A DNA stretch of 64,000 bases from Natrialbaceae archaeon AArc-T1-2 (GCF_030273315.1 NZ_CP127174.1:1984001-2048000), one strand, 5' to 3'; counted from the stretch's first letter, positions 1 to 9,700 are shown. Program-made: numbers and translations. Notes: a model not told the origin generated them from the letters alone.

Positions 1-776
1 AACGCCTGTACGAAAACGCCGAAGGCCCGGCCCAGGAGATCCACGACCAGATTTACGAGTATCGAGACAACGTGATAGGTGGCGCGGAATCCGTGGCGGA
101 CGACGCGAGGATGGTTCGAGACGTCAGTTTCACCGTCAACGCCGCTCTCGCGACCGGTGGGGTCGGTGCGGCCGGGAACGCGGCCGGATGGAGCGCCACA
201 CAGATCGCGGTCGCACAGGCAGGGACTGCGGGTACCTTTGCCGCGGTCAGCGAGGGTTTCGAGTACTCCGACGAACTGGTTGCGAACCCCTCAAAAGAGT
301 TCAATTGGAGGGAACTGTCTGGTAGAGCGCTGAGAGAGTTTTTCATCGCTGCCATCACGGAACTCGCTGCCGGGAAGGTCAGGGACACGCTACGTGCCAC
401 ATTCTTCGACTCGGCCGATTTCGGGGCCTTCCACGACTCGATGATCGACGTGGCCAGTTCTGTCGACAAGTCCATCGGAAATCTGCACGTCGAGTTCGTC
501 AGAAGACAACTCGTCGAAATGTTCGCCGATCTGGGCGAAGACCTGATCGAACAGAGCCTCGAAGGATTGATCGATGGCGTAGTGGAGGCAGTCACCGCCG
601 AAGGACAGATGATAAGCGTAAACGACGGACTCGAGGCGTTTGCCGAACAGTTCAAGAACTGGAACCCTTTCCGGGCTCTCGTCGAACAGCGAATCATAGC
701 GTCCTTTGAGCTCCTTGGATTCGACTTGGAACTGGAAGACGAAGGTGTGGATGTCGTCGATCTACTCGACGTGTGA
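1..776 (+). CDS. Partial hypothetical protein, C-terminal part (possible eCIS-linked cargo)
   Basis: The frame is open from the left edge, so the true start lies outside the window; about 258 residues are visible, ending in TGA at 774-776. An Ala/Gly-rich stretch (about residues 35-75 of the visible part) could form hydrophobic helices. It is followed by an acidic helical region with repeated Leu/Ile/Phe spacing. I recognise no catalytic motif. It lies about 1.1 kb upstream of the contractile-injection operon on the same strand, and eCIS loci often carry helical cargo or toxin genes at their borders. Assigning it as cargo is inference from position only. No homology is claimed. Confidence 0.55.
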   Translation, partial: RLYENAEGPAQEIHDQIYEYRDNVIGGAESVADDARMVRDVSFTVNAALATGGVGAAGNAAGWSATQIAVAQAGTAGTFAAVSEGFEYSDELVANPSKEFNWRELSGRALREFFIAAITELAAGKVRDTLRATFFDSADFGAFHDSMIDVASSVDKSIGNLHVEFVRRQLVEMFADLGEDLIEQSLEGLIDGVVEAVTAEGQMISVNDGLEAFAEQFKNWNPFRALVEQRIIASFELLGFDLELEDEGVDVVDLLDV

Positions 777-874
777 TCGCCTCCACCCGGCTTCGTTACC
801 GAGTCGCCGATCGATCCGGTCGCTCCAGGGGAACTCGGCGGTGTACGACACCCACACGTTCGTGCAGTCTCCAG

Positions 875-1663
875 TCACCCCAGCCGATCGGCCAGTTCCT
901 GCGAGAGCGCGTCGGAGGTCGTCACGTCGCCGTCGGTGCGCTCGATCAGTCCCACGTCCTCGAGCACGCGGAGGGTAAATTCGATCTTGTCCACGCTCCT
1001 CTCGGGGGATAGCTCCCCCGTGAGCACCTCAGCGTCGTCGGGAACCGGTTCGGTCTCGACAACGTACGCCAGCACGTCGACGTGTCGGTCCCTGTGACTA
1101 TCGTAGATCTGCCGTCCTTCGCGCTCGCCGAACTCGTCGAGCAGTTCATACAGGAGAGACTCGCGCTTCGGTTCGGGTTCCTCCGGTTCCTCTGGCTCGG
1201 GTTCTGTCGGCTCCTCCGGTTCAGTCACATCGGTCGCTCCAGAACCGTCGACAGATCGGCGGTTCAAGAGGTAGACGACTCCAGGAATGATCGCGATTCC
1301 CCAGAACATGGACGGAAAGATGTAGAGCCATCTGCTCTCGGGCCAGCCCGTCTGCTCTGCCAGCTGCTTGCTGTCGATGTACAGAGCGATCGGGAGCAAC
1401 GGCCAGGAGACGAGGAATATCAACAGTAACGTGCCCCGACCGAGAGCATCAATCCAGAGATGAGCGACCAGAACGATCCAGCCGGCGGTAGCGAGGATCG
1501 CCGCGGCGTGCCAGCCGGCGGAAGGCACCTCATTGTTACCCTCGCGCCCGCCATCGGTCGCTACGATAGCCGAGGAGTCGCGACTATCCGACCTCGAACG
1601 ACACACCCTGCAGACGCCGTTATCCGATTCCACCTCCACACCGCAGTTCAGACAATGTTTCAT
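875..1663 (-). CDS. Zinc-ribbon membrane protein with C-terminal winged-helix-like domain
   Basis: A 262-residue protein of modular design. An N-terminal zinc ribbon has cysteines at residues 4, 7, 18 and 21. Three hydrophobic segments follow at about 49-70, 77-94 and 112-131. Next comes a Glu/Pro-rich acidic linker at about 145-165. The C-terminal domain of about 95 residues has the helix pattern of haloarchaeal winged-helix proteins, ending in a 'GLIERTDGDVTTSDA'-like wing. It is transcribed divergently from the injection-system operon. A TATA element about 25 bases before the ATG suggests a leaderless mRNA. It could be a membrane-bound sensor or regulator, but no function is established. 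ATG at 1661-1663 is a good start. Confidence 0.7.
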   Translation of the reverse strand: MKHCLNCGVEVESDNGVCRVCRSRSDSRDSSAIVATDGGREGNNEVPSAGWHAAAILATAGWIVLVAHLWIDALGRGTLLLIFLVSWPLLPIALYIDSKQLAEQTGWPESRWLYIFPSMFWGIAIIPGVVYLLNRRSVDGSGATDVTEPEEPTEPEPEEPEEPEPKRESLLYELLDEFGEREGRQIYDSHRDRHVDVLAYVVETEPVPDDAEVLTGELSPERSVDKIEFTLRVLEDVGLIERTDGDVTTSDALSQELADRLG

Positions 1664-1683
1664 TACAGACCATTCTCACTTTC

Positions 1684-1694
1684 TATATAAATAA
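1684..1694 (-). promoter_or_regulatory. TATA element for the zinc-ribbon gene
   Basis: On the minus strand this reads TTATTTATATA, centred about 25 bases before the ATG at 1663. That spacing is what a leaderless haloarchaeal transcript needs. Confidence 0.6.
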
Positions 1695-1815
1695 GTTGGT
1701 TTGATTAGTGTTCGTTGGCCGAATCGCCACCGGGGTCGGCTTCACGTCTGTGATTCGATGGCCGGTTTGCGAGGATCCTTCCTGATGCGTATTCTGGGGT
1801 TGTGAATTGTCTGAA

Positions 1816-1832
1816 CGAAAAGTATTATAATA
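1816..1832 (+). promoter_or_regulatory. BRE/TATA promoter of the injection-system operon
   Basis: CGAAAA (BRE-like, 1816-1821) runs directly into GTATTATAATA (1822-1832) in an AT-rich island of a GC-rich genome. Transcription would start near 1853, giving a leader of about 55 bases before the ATG at 1909. I see no clear Shine-Dalgarno before that ATG. It is the only promoter-like site I see before the closely packed genes that follow. Confidence 0.5.
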
Positions 1833-1908
1833 GGAGAATGTGAACAATGGACAGACCATTGAACAGTAAGCCGCTTCGACTGTTCCCGGCAAGTCGCGGG
1901 GTATTTGA

Positions 1909-3582
1909 ATGAGCGATCCGTCACGGGTCGACGGAGTCCCCCGGTTCGCCAGAGACGTCACAATCAGTTCGACCCGATCAGACCATACACCGCAGGGTCA
2001 CAATACCCTCAGGGTACTGTCTCCGTTCGGCGGCCTGTTATCTCTGACTTTGGGCGACACCGACGAGCAGGCACCCGACCTCTCGTATCTGACGCTGGAG
2101 CAAATCGTCCACCGGACGGTTGTGACAGAACAGTCGAACCGCGATGGACGTGTTCCCGAAGCAACCGCCGAGGCAGGAACAGCCGGTGTCAACAGTACTG
2201 CCCGCACCGGAGATGACCTCGACGTTTCGGAGGCCAACGAAGCGTCCGAACCGCTAGTCTACGAGGTTCTTCGGTCGGGCAAGGGCTCTGACGATGTCGG
2301 CTCCAACCGTCACTCGACTGATGCCACCGACGCCGAACCGGGCAACGTCTTCGACGGTCCCAAATCGATTAGCGTCTCGTCGTCCGATCCGGAGAGCACG
2401 ACAGCCTTCTCATCTAATAGCCCTGAATCAGGGTTGGATACGACGACTGCGGACTGGTCGAACGAGTCGATCGAACCCGGCGACGGCGGACCTATCGACC
2501 GACGAGTCGACGACGGAGCCGCAAGAACAGTGGCGAACCGTCCAGGGAGCGCGACAGGTCAGTCGAACCGCAAGGGACGTGTTCCCGAAGCGACCGCCGA
2601 GGCAGGAACAGCCGGTGTCAACAGTACTGCCCGCACCGGAGATGACCTCGACGTTTCGGAGACCAACGAAGCGTCCGAACCGCTAGTCTACGAGGTTCTT
2701 CGGTCGGGCAAGGGCTCTGACGATGTCGGTTCCAACCGTCACTCGACTGATGTCACCGACGCCGAACCGGGCAACGTCTTCGACGGTCCCAAATTGATTA
2801 GCGTCTCGTCGTCCGATCCAGAGAGCACGACAGTTTTCTCATCTAATAGCCCTGAATCAGGGTTGGATACGACGACTGCGGACAGGTCGAACGAGTCGAT
2901 CGAACCCGGCGACGGCGGACCTATCGACCGACGAGCCGACGACGGAGCCGCAAGAACAGTGGCGAACCGTCCAGGGAGCGCGACAGGGACTGAACCGACC
3001 TCGCCGAACACAGACGAGTTCCCATCGAACACGGACCGTTCGTCGGGAGGGATGACCCGAACCGCGTCCGATCCCTCCGAATCCGGCAGTAACACGCCGG
3101 AGTTAACGACCCGACAACTTCAACCCCGGAACGAGACTCCCAGTGAGACGGCGAGAGCGACGGAATCGGCCGGATCGTTCAGTCCCATCCGTACCATCGA
3201 ACCACCGGACTCCGCGGCGACGGCGGATCGAACGTCTGCAGAGACGCCTGGGATGTTCGGTGCCGAACCGACCTCGGATCGGTTGGCGACCAGTGAGCCG
3301 CCGCTCACGGTACGCCAGTCCCGGGAAAGCGAGCACGGACATCGGTCCGACGACTGGCCCTCCCAGTCGAACCGCGGGCAATCAGACCGTACGCGTTCGA
3401 TCGAGCCCGGGAAGTCGGTACAGGACCGCGGGTCGCCGCCAGAGTCCGACGGCGCGTCCGACAGCTCCGACCCCGTGCAGTTGCTCAGGTCGGGTGGCCC
3501 GCGCCGGAACGCGTTCGTAGACGAACTGTACCGAGCACTCGAACGCAAGCGCGCTATCGAACGGGACCGGAGTGGTCGGTAA
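1909..3582 (+). CDS. Repeat-containing, largely disordered eCIS-associated protein
   Basis: A 557-residue protein opening the injection-system operon, with its stop directly abutting the next ATG. The N-terminal 75 residues look folded (a 'FGGLLSLTLGD' stretch and an amphipathic 'LTLEQIVHRTVV'). Residues 75-360 are two near-identical 143-residue copies rich in Ser, Asp, Gly, Thr and Pro. Residues 360-525 are equally disordered, and the last 30 ('FVDELYRALERKRAIERD') look like a charged amphipathic helix. Its place just before the LysM gene is where small Afp6-type proteins sit in other eCIS loci. A tape-measure role is less likely because the body is not helical. Function unknown. Confidence 0.75.
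   Translation: MSDPSRVDGVPRFARDVTISSTRSDHTPQGHNTLRVLSPFGGLLSLTLGDTDEQAPDLSYLTLEQIVHRTVVTEQSNRDGRVPEATAEAGTAGVNSTARTGDDLDVSEANEASEPLVYEVLRSGKGSDDVGSNRHSTDATDAEPGNVFDGPKSISVSSSDPESTTAFSSNSPESGLDTTTADWSNESIEPGDGGPIDRRVDDGAARTVANRPGSATGQSNRKGRVPEATAEAGTAGVNSTARTGDDLDVSETNEASEPLVYEVLRSGKGSDDVGSNRHSTDVTDAEPGNVFDGPKLISVSSSDPESTTVFSSNSPESGLDTTTADRSNESIEPGDGGPIDRRADDGAARTVANRPGSATGTEPTSPNTDEFPSNTDRSSGGMTRTASDPSESGSNTPELTTRQLQPRNETPSETARATESAGSFSPIRTIEPPDSAATADRTSAETPGMFGAEPTSDRLATSEPPLTVRQSRESEHGHRSDDWPSQSNRGQSDRTRSIEPGKSVQDRGSPPESDGASDSSDPVQLLRSGGPRRNAFVDELYRALERKRAIERDRSGR
2131..2988 (+). repeat. Tandem 429-bp direct repeat (two copies, in frame)
   Basis: Copy 1 spans 2131-2559 and copy 2 spans 2560-2988, joined head to tail with a period of exactly 143 codons. 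By eye I count about 13 base differences (about 97% identity). Seven of the 143 encoded residues differ. This looks like a recent duplication inside the coding sequence. Confidence 0.9.
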
Positions 3583-4233
3583 ATGTCGTCAGCGCCCACG
3601 AGTTCCGATCTGCAGAAGGCCCACATCCAGGTGCTCGACGAGGACGGCGAGTCGAAAGAGGAGATTCCAGTCCTGTTTAATCCCTCGGAGTACAGCACGA
3701 GCAAATCAATCACCTACGAGGACCAGAAGATCGCTGGCACGACGACACCGGCAACGCAGTTCTCCGACGGGGATGCGGAGACGCTTTCGATGACGCTGTT
3801 TTTCGACACGTACGAACGCTCCGAGGATGTCCAGAACCATACAGACCAACTCGACCAACTTCTGGAACTGGACAGCGAACGGCACGCCCCCCCGGTTTGT
3901 CGGTTCGTCTGGGGGGAGTTCATGTTCAAAGCAGTTGTCGAGAGCCTCGATAAACAGTTCACGATGTTTCTCCCGGAGGGGACCCCGGTTCGAGCCAGCG
4001 TCGATGTACAGTTTAGGGAGTATCGACCGCCACGGGAACAACGAAAAGAGAAGCCGCTCCACTCGACCGACAAGACGACGACCTGGCGGGTGATCGAAGG
4101 TGACACGCTGCCGAGAATCGCTGCCAAAGAGTACAATGACGCCGGAAAGTGGCGGCCAATTGCTGAGCGAAACGACATTGAGACTCCCCGTGATCTCGAC
4201 CCCGGTACAGTGTTGGTGATTCCGCCACTATGA
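3583..4233 (+). CDS. eCIS tube-baseplate adaptor with LysM domain (Afp7/Pvc7-like)
   Basis: A 216-residue protein. Residues 10-150 match the CIS tube-type adaptor fold ('VLFNPSEYSTSKS' near the start, 'LFFDTYE', and a hydrophobic 'VCRFVWGEFMFKAVVESL' strand pair). Residues 162-214 are a LysM module ('TWRVIEGDTLPRIAAKEY ... PGTVLVIPP'). In Afp, PVC and T4 gp53 relatives this protein joins the inner tube to the baseplate hub. The LysM module may help ring assembly rather than bind murein, which archaea lack. The gene follows the preceding stop without a gap and overlaps the next gene by four bases (ATGA). Confidence 0.88.
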   Translation: MSSAPTSSDLQKAHIQVLDEDGESKEEIPVLFNPSEYSTSKSITYEDQKIAGTTTPATQFSDGDAETLSMTLFFDTYERSEDVQNHTDQLDQLLELDSERHAPPVCRFVWGEFMFKAVVESLDKQFTMFLPEGTPVRASVDVQFREYRPPREQRKEKPLHSTDKTTTWRVIEGDTLPRIAAKEYNDAGKWRPIAERNDIETPRDLDPGTVLVIPPL

Positions 4234-5315
4234 CGGACTTCGAAGCGCTCGAGGAGAAGTACGACGGCTTCGATCCACCACGATTCAAAATCGAGGTCGG
4301 AGATCATACGTTCACCGACGCCGACGCCCGGATCGTCGGCATCTCGATCGATACGGCGCTCTCGGAGACCAACCGGGTCGAACTCACCATCGATGGCGGG
4401 TTCGATCCCGGATTAGGCGAATTCGCGGAAGTCGACTGGGACTGCTGGACGATCGGCACGCAGCTGGACGTACGCATGGGGTACGGTGACGAGCTGGAGA
4501 AGCTATTTCACGGCGCGATCGACTCGGTCCAGTCGCGGTTCTCGACGGAAGGCGGTGCCGTCTTGCAGATCAGTGGGCTGGACCCGAGAAATAAACTGAT
4601 GGGAAACGAGGTCGACGACTCCTGGGAGGACACGACCGTCGGAGCGGTCGTCGAGGACGTCCTCGAGACAGGGGAGTACGACTTCCCCGACGTGAACGTC
4701 GAAGGGGTCGAGGGGACGGGGAAAGACCGGATCGGCGGGGGCGACATGGTAGGCGAGACCCCTGGAGATCTGACGGTGGAGAAAGTGTTCCAGTCCGACG
4801 AGAGCCACTACGACATCCTCTCAAAGCTCGCTGACAGGTTCGGATACGAACTGTTTTTCCGGGGCGAGACATTCCACTATCGGCGTCCGCGGTGGCACGC
4901 CGAACCGGCTCTGGAACTCGAGTACGGTCGCTCCCTCCGTTCGTTCGCTCCGTACCTGCCGGGGAACCGTCGGGACGTGGGAACGGTCGTAGTGACCGAT
5001 TCCGAGGGCACGTCGAAGGAGCCGATCAGCGGCGAGGCGAGGCGGGAGGAGGGCGAGGAGGTCGTCGAGCGAACAGCGCGCGTGGGATCCGAGGTCGAGG
5101 CCGAGGCGCACGCCCACGCCGTCCTCCGAGAGCTCACGCTTGGACCGACCAACGAGGCGGAGGTGCTGGGGCTTCCGGACCTTCGGATCGGACGGCCCAT
5201 CAAAGTCACCGGTGTGGGCACATTTTCGGGAATCTACTACGTGGAGGAATCGACCCACCGGCTCGACAGCGCGGGATACACGACCAAAGCTACGGTACGA
5301 ACGATCGACGCATGA
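4230..5315 (+). CDS. Phage late-control gpD-like hub protein (VgrG N-terminal part)
   Basis: A 361-residue protein of the gpD/gp27 hub family, which forms the trimeric base of the spike. Recognisable features are the early beta-rich 'IVGISIDTALSETNRVELTI' type segment, the 'GHLRNAN'-free but typical 'LDPRNKLMGNEVDDS' region near 125, 'LSKLADRFGYELFFRGETFHY' near 200, and a C-terminal domain ending 'GTFSGIYYVEESTHRLDSAGYTT', as in phage D proteins. In VgrG the hub and spike are fused; here the spike is the separate next gene, as in myophages. It overlaps the LysM gene by four bases. Confidence in the family is high. Confidence 0.88.
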   Translation: MTDFEALEEKYDGFDPPRFKIEVGDHTFTDADARIVGISIDTALSETNRVELTIDGGFDPGLGEFAEVDWDCWTIGTQLDVRMGYGDELEKLFHGAIDSVQSRFSTEGGAVLQISGLDPRNKLMGNEVDDSWEDTTVGAVVEDVLETGEYDFPDVNVEGVEGTGKDRIGGGDMVGETPGDLTVEKVFQSDESHYDILSKLADRFGYELFFRGETFHYRRPRWHAEPALELEYGRSLRSFAPYLPGNRRDVGTVVVTDSEGTSKEPISGEARREEGEEVVERTARVGSEVEAEAHAHAVLRELTLGPTNEAEVLGLPDLRIGRPIKVTGVGTFSGIYYVEESTHRLDSAGYTTKATVRTIDA

Positions 5316-5355
5316 GTAGAAACAGTCGATACCCGAGGAGAGGAGTGATCGATAC

Positions 5356-5997
5356 ATGAGTACGCCGGACGAACCGGCCGGCCGCGGAGAAGACGTGTTC
5401 ACCGGCGTCACTGTCGGAATCGTCACAAACAACGAGGACCCCGAAGGGCTGGGCCGCGTCAAGGTCACTTTCCCGTGGCGAAGTACCGATGACGAGACCC
5501 TGTGGGCACCGGTCGTGGCGCCGATGGCCGGCGACGAGATGGGGACGTACTTCCTCCCGGAAGTAGACGACCGCGTGCTTGTCGCCTTCGAACGTGGAGA
5601 CTTCCGATACCCCTACGTCGTCGGGTCGCTTTGGCACGAGAACCATGCACCGCCAACCGAGAACGAAGGTGACAACGACATTCGCACGATACGATCGCGA
5701 AGCGGCCACCAGCTCAGCTTCGATGATGACGAATCCGAGGGGAAGGTCCAGATCGAGACGGCGGCGGGCCATACGATCACGCTCGACGACACCAGTGGAA
5801 GTGAAACGATCAAGATCGAGGACAGTTCGGGGGCCAACCGGATCGAATTCAACCCACCGTCAAACGAACTGTCGATCGAGAGCGACGGAACGCTTTCGAT
5901 CGACGCGATGGCGATCGAGATCAGCGGAACAGGGAACGTCTCGATCGAGGCCGGCGGCGTGTTGAGCCTCGACGGAATGCTCATCGAACTAAACTGA
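5356..5997 (+). CDS. Baseplate assembly protein V-like spike
   Basis: A 213-residue protein. Residues 15-100 form the gpV/gp5 OB-fold ('GIVTNNEDPEGLGRVKVTFPW', then 'VDDRVLVAFERGDFRYPYVVGSLW'). From about 115 on, regular short beta repeats ('TIRSRSGHQLSFDDDE ... QIETAAGHTITLDD ... IKIEDSSGANRIEFN ...') are typical of the trimeric beta-helix spike. The ATG at 5356 is preceded by a GGAGA-rich stretch near 5340. The PAAR tip gene follows five bases after the stop, so spike and tip are probably made together. Confidence 0.88.
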   Translation: MSTPDEPAGRGEDVFTGVTVGIVTNNEDPEGLGRVKVTFPWRSTDDETLWAPVVAPMAGDEMGTYFLPEVDDRVLVAFERGDFRYPYVVGSLWHENHAPPTENEGDNDIRTIRSRSGHQLSFDDDESEGKVQIETAAGHTITLDDTSGSETIKIEDSSGANRIEFNPPSNELSIESDGTLSIDAMAIEISGTGNVSIEAGGVLSLDGMLIELN

Positions 5998-6002
5998 TAC
6001 CA

Positions 6003-6290
6003 ATGCCACCAGCTGCACGAGTCACCGACGCGACCGCACACGGATCACCCCTGTCGGGGCCGGGGAGCCCGAACGTGCTGATCGAGGGATTGCCTGCCTG
6101 GCGAGCGACCGTCGACTTCCACGCCTGTCCGATCTCGGATCCGAGTCCCCACGTCGGGGGTGTCGTCCCGACCGGGAGTTCGTCCGTCCTCATTAACGGC
6201 GTCCCGGCGGCAAGAATGGGGGACACGATCGCGGAGAGCGGTCCACCCAACACGATCGTAAGTGGCAGTCAAACGGTGATCATCGGATGA
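6003..6290 (+). CDS. PAAR-domain spike tip protein
   Basis: A 95-residue protein that is essentially one PAAR domain. It shows the typical 'PPAARVTDATAHG' start, 'GSPNVLIEGLPAWRATVDFHACP', 'GSSSVLINGVPAARMGDTI' and the closing 'NTIVSGSQTVIIG'. His13, His38, Cys40 and a later His in 'SPHVGG' are the likely zinc ligands that fix the sharpened tip on the gpV spike. It overlaps the gp25 gene by four bases. No C-terminal effector extension is present, so this tip is structural. Confidence 0.92.
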   Translation: MPPAARVTDATAHGSPLSGPGSPNVLIEGLPAWRATVDFHACPISDPSPHVGGVVPTGSSSVLINGVPAARMGDTIAESGPPNTIVSGSQTVIIG

Positions 6291-6700
6291 CCCGCACTCC
6301 TGATTCTGATCATGAATTCCTCGGGCGCGGCTGGGCGTTCCCGGTCGCGACGACTAGCGGCGACGTCGATCTCGCGAGCGGCGAGCGGACTATCGAGGAG
6401 TCTATTCGGGTCATCATCGGGACCGCAAAGGGCGAGCGGATCATGCGGCCCGATTTCGGGTGTCGGATCCACGAGTACGTGTTCGAGACTATCGACACGT
6501 CGACGAAGTCGTTGATCGAGACCGCGGTCGAGGACGCTCTCGTCGAGTGGGAACCGCGGATCGACGTCGAGAACGTCACCGTGTCGACTGACCGACTCTC
6601 GACGGGCGAACTCATGATCAGTGTCGACTACACGGTTCGGGACACCAACAACGAGCACAATCTGGTGTATCCGTTCTATGTAGGGAGTGAACGATCATGA
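6287..6700 (+). CDS. gp25/gpW-like baseplate wedge protein (Afp9-like)
   Basis: A 137-residue member of the GPW/gp25 family. Characteristic elements are 'GRGWAFPV', 'IEESIRVIIGTAKGERIMRPDFGCRIHEYVFE' (the conserved EPR-type core with 'GER.MRP.FG') and the C-terminal beta strands 'GELMISVDYTVRDTNNEHNLVYPFYV'. In contractile systems it nucleates the sheath at the baseplate. It overlaps both neighbours by four bases (ATGA), in keeping with translational coupling. Confidence 0.92.
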   Translation: MTRTPDSDHEFLGRGWAFPVATTSGDVDLASGERTIEESIRVIIGTAKGERIMRPDFGCRIHEYVFETIDTSTKSLIETAVEDALVEWEPRIDVENVTVSTDRLSTGELMISVDYTVRDTNNEHNLVYPFYVGSERS

Positions 6701-9700
6701 GCGACGGACCGGATATCGACGGGCGGAGTCGCGACGACGTGGCAGAACGCGCCCGGTCGATTGCACCGGCGTACGCCGATGAATGGGAGCCACATGAGGA
6801 CGGTCCCGGAACAGTGCTCCTCGAGCTGTTCGCAGACATGGCTGGGGATGTCGTCGAACGACTCGACCAAGTTCCGGAGAAACATCGCATCTCGTTTCTG
6901 GACACGGTTGGGTTCGACCGCGACCCGCCCCAGTCGGCAGAGGCACCGGTTCGCTTCGAGATTGCCGACGGCGCGGACGACAACGTGCGCGTTCCCAGCG
7001 GCACGCAGGTTACTGCGGGTGCGACAGACGACCGCCCCAAGCAGGTCTTCGAAATCGAGGACGGGTTCGAGGCGACGCCGGCTAATCTGGAGCGAGTCTA
7101 CAGTGTCGATCCGGCCGAGGACGTTATCGTGGAACACACGCCTCTGCTGACCGACCGCTCGAAAACCGAACTCTTCTCCGCAGAGCCGCCGCAACGGCCC
7201 AACCGTCAGCGACACGCCCTCTATATCGGCCACGAAGACCGTCTCGACCTGGGACCGGGTGCGAGTCTGGAGCTGGTCGTCGACACTCGGGCCACCGAGG
7301 ACACGCTCGAGACGCTAGTATGGGAGTTCTTCGGGACGCGGGGCGACGAGGAGGGATGGCACCCATTTCCGGGATCGGTTGACGTCCAGCAGCTCGTCCA
7401 CATCGAGGAATTCGTCGAAGCATTGGACTTCGAGACGATCGACCGGTACGCCGCTGCCGGGGACGCCGCGTCGATACTGGCGTACTTCGACAATCGCCTC
7501 GCCGAGTTCGGTCTCCGGGAAGTGTTCTACAGGAGCGATCCGGAGGAGACGGTCTCGCGAATGTTTAACCTCGAGCCATCCGACTGGCAGGCCCTCGTGG
7601 AAACGCCCACCGTCCAGCTGGTCGTCGACGTACAGATTTTCCTACAGGAAGTCGATTACGGGTCGATCCACGGGTACCTGACTGGCGAGGGGACCCAGCC
7701 GCTACTCGAGTATCTATTCGATCGCATCAGTGATGTCGGTCTCGAATCGGTCCCGAAACCGGGCGATACGAGGAACGTGCTCGCGAGACTGCTGGCTGAA
7801 GAAACGGAAGGGGGTTCGTTCCCAGAGGTCCCCGATACCAGGTTAGTAGTCGACGTCGAAGATGTTCTTACCGACATCGATTCCCCCGTATTCCCACGGC
7901 GCATAACTGACGAGGACATCGAGTCCGCAACCGAACGTATCGAGCAGCGCCTGTCCCAACTCGGTCTCGATGGGGTCGTGACTACTACCGAACCAGATGA
8001 CGATTTCTCGGGGCTACTCCAAGACGTGGTCACAGAGAGCGAACTCCGGCGTGTTCTCGAGACATCCCATCCACACTTGGTGATCGCCGATCGACCCGGC
8101 ACAAGCAGGCGGTGTCAGTCGTTGCAAATCTCGCTGATGATGGACGCTGACGGATCCATTGCAGAGACAACGGTCGGCGACACCGAGAGCCGTTGGCTCC
8201 GGTGTCGGGTACCACCGGATGTCGACGAGTCAGACCTGTTCGACCTCGTGGTCGGCTGTCGAGGGCGATCGGAGAACGACGACGAGTACTCGCCGATCCG
8301 GTTGGCTGCGAAGGCGACCGAGATCTCTCCCCAACGACTACTCGCAAACGACGTTCCACAGCCGATCGAATCCGACGACGGGTCCGCGGAGATAGACGAC
8401 GAAATTCGGCCCTTCGGTGACCAGCCGCGGATTCAGGACGCATTCTACGTCGCCTCACGGAACGCGTTCACGAAGGGTGGGACGGAGGTATCGATTACGT
8501 TCAACGGCGACGGGGTCGAAGAGCTCAACACCGAGGACGACCCCAGGTTGTCCTGGGAGTATTTCGACGGTGACGGCTGGAATCGCATCTTCGACGTCGA
8601 GGACGGGACCAATCAGTTCCAGCGGTCGGGTGACGTTACGTTTTCCGTCCCGTCGGATCTGGAACCAACTAGCGTCGCGGGCCACGAGCATCACTGGATC
8701 AGGATTCGGCTGATCGGTGGCGATTACGGGGGAATCGTGGCGAGGGAAGCGGACGGTGAGTGGTCGACTGCGACCGCTTACGACCCGCCTTCCTACGACG
8801 AGATTTCGCTTTCTCTCTCCGCTGACGAGTACCGGAATCCGGCGAATGTCCTCTCGGAGAACAATCTCGAATACAGCCTGGACCTGATTGGGGAAGGAAC
8901 CGACCAGTTTCGCCCGTTCCTGGGTCGCCCCGAGGACGGTCAAACGCTCTATCTCGGCTTCGACGCCCCGCTCGAGGACGGGCCGGTGAACGTGCTCGTC
9001 GAGCCGACCGATCAGACGTACCCCCGTTCGTTCGAGCCCCGGGTTCGATGGGAGTACCGCGTGGACGGGTCGGACGATTGGATTCGCGCAGACGTCGTGG
9101 ATGGATCGGAGGGACTGACTCAGCTCGGACTCGTGACGCTGGGATTCGACGAACCGACCCGACGAAGTCACCTGTTCGACGAAGAACTCCACTGGATCCG
9201 GGCGCGGGTCACCCGAGAGCAGTTCGGAGACGGGGAGACGAGGCAAACCCATCAATCAGGTGACTCGACACCCTCCGGTGTTCCGGACCCCTGCGAGACG
9301 ACCGTCAGGACGGCCTCTCCGACGGGGCCGCCGGGGCTGCATCGACCCATCCTCCAGTCGGTCGTCACGAACGCGGCCTGGGCCCGGAACGAGCACACCA
9401 CCGAGGAGGAGATCGTTGGCTCCAGCGACGGCAGCGCGAATCAGACGTTCGCGGTCTCGGGTCCGCCGATCCTGGACGCGTCGGTCTGGATCGATGAGAG
9501 CACTGCACTCGGTCCGACCAGCCGTGGAGAACTGCTCGAGCAACTGCCGGACCGTGTCGACGTCGTCGGTGATCCCGAAGGCGACCCGGTGGCCGTCTGG
9601 GTCGAGTGGAGCCGCCAGCCACACCTGTTCGAGTCCGACGGTGCAGATCGACATTACGAACTGGATCCGGTAGCGGGTCGAATTACCTTCGGTGACGACA

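Noticed and set aside
1909-3582. Tape-measure protein
   Set aside because: Tape measures are long and helical; this protein is mostly disordered and its duplicated unit has no heptads.
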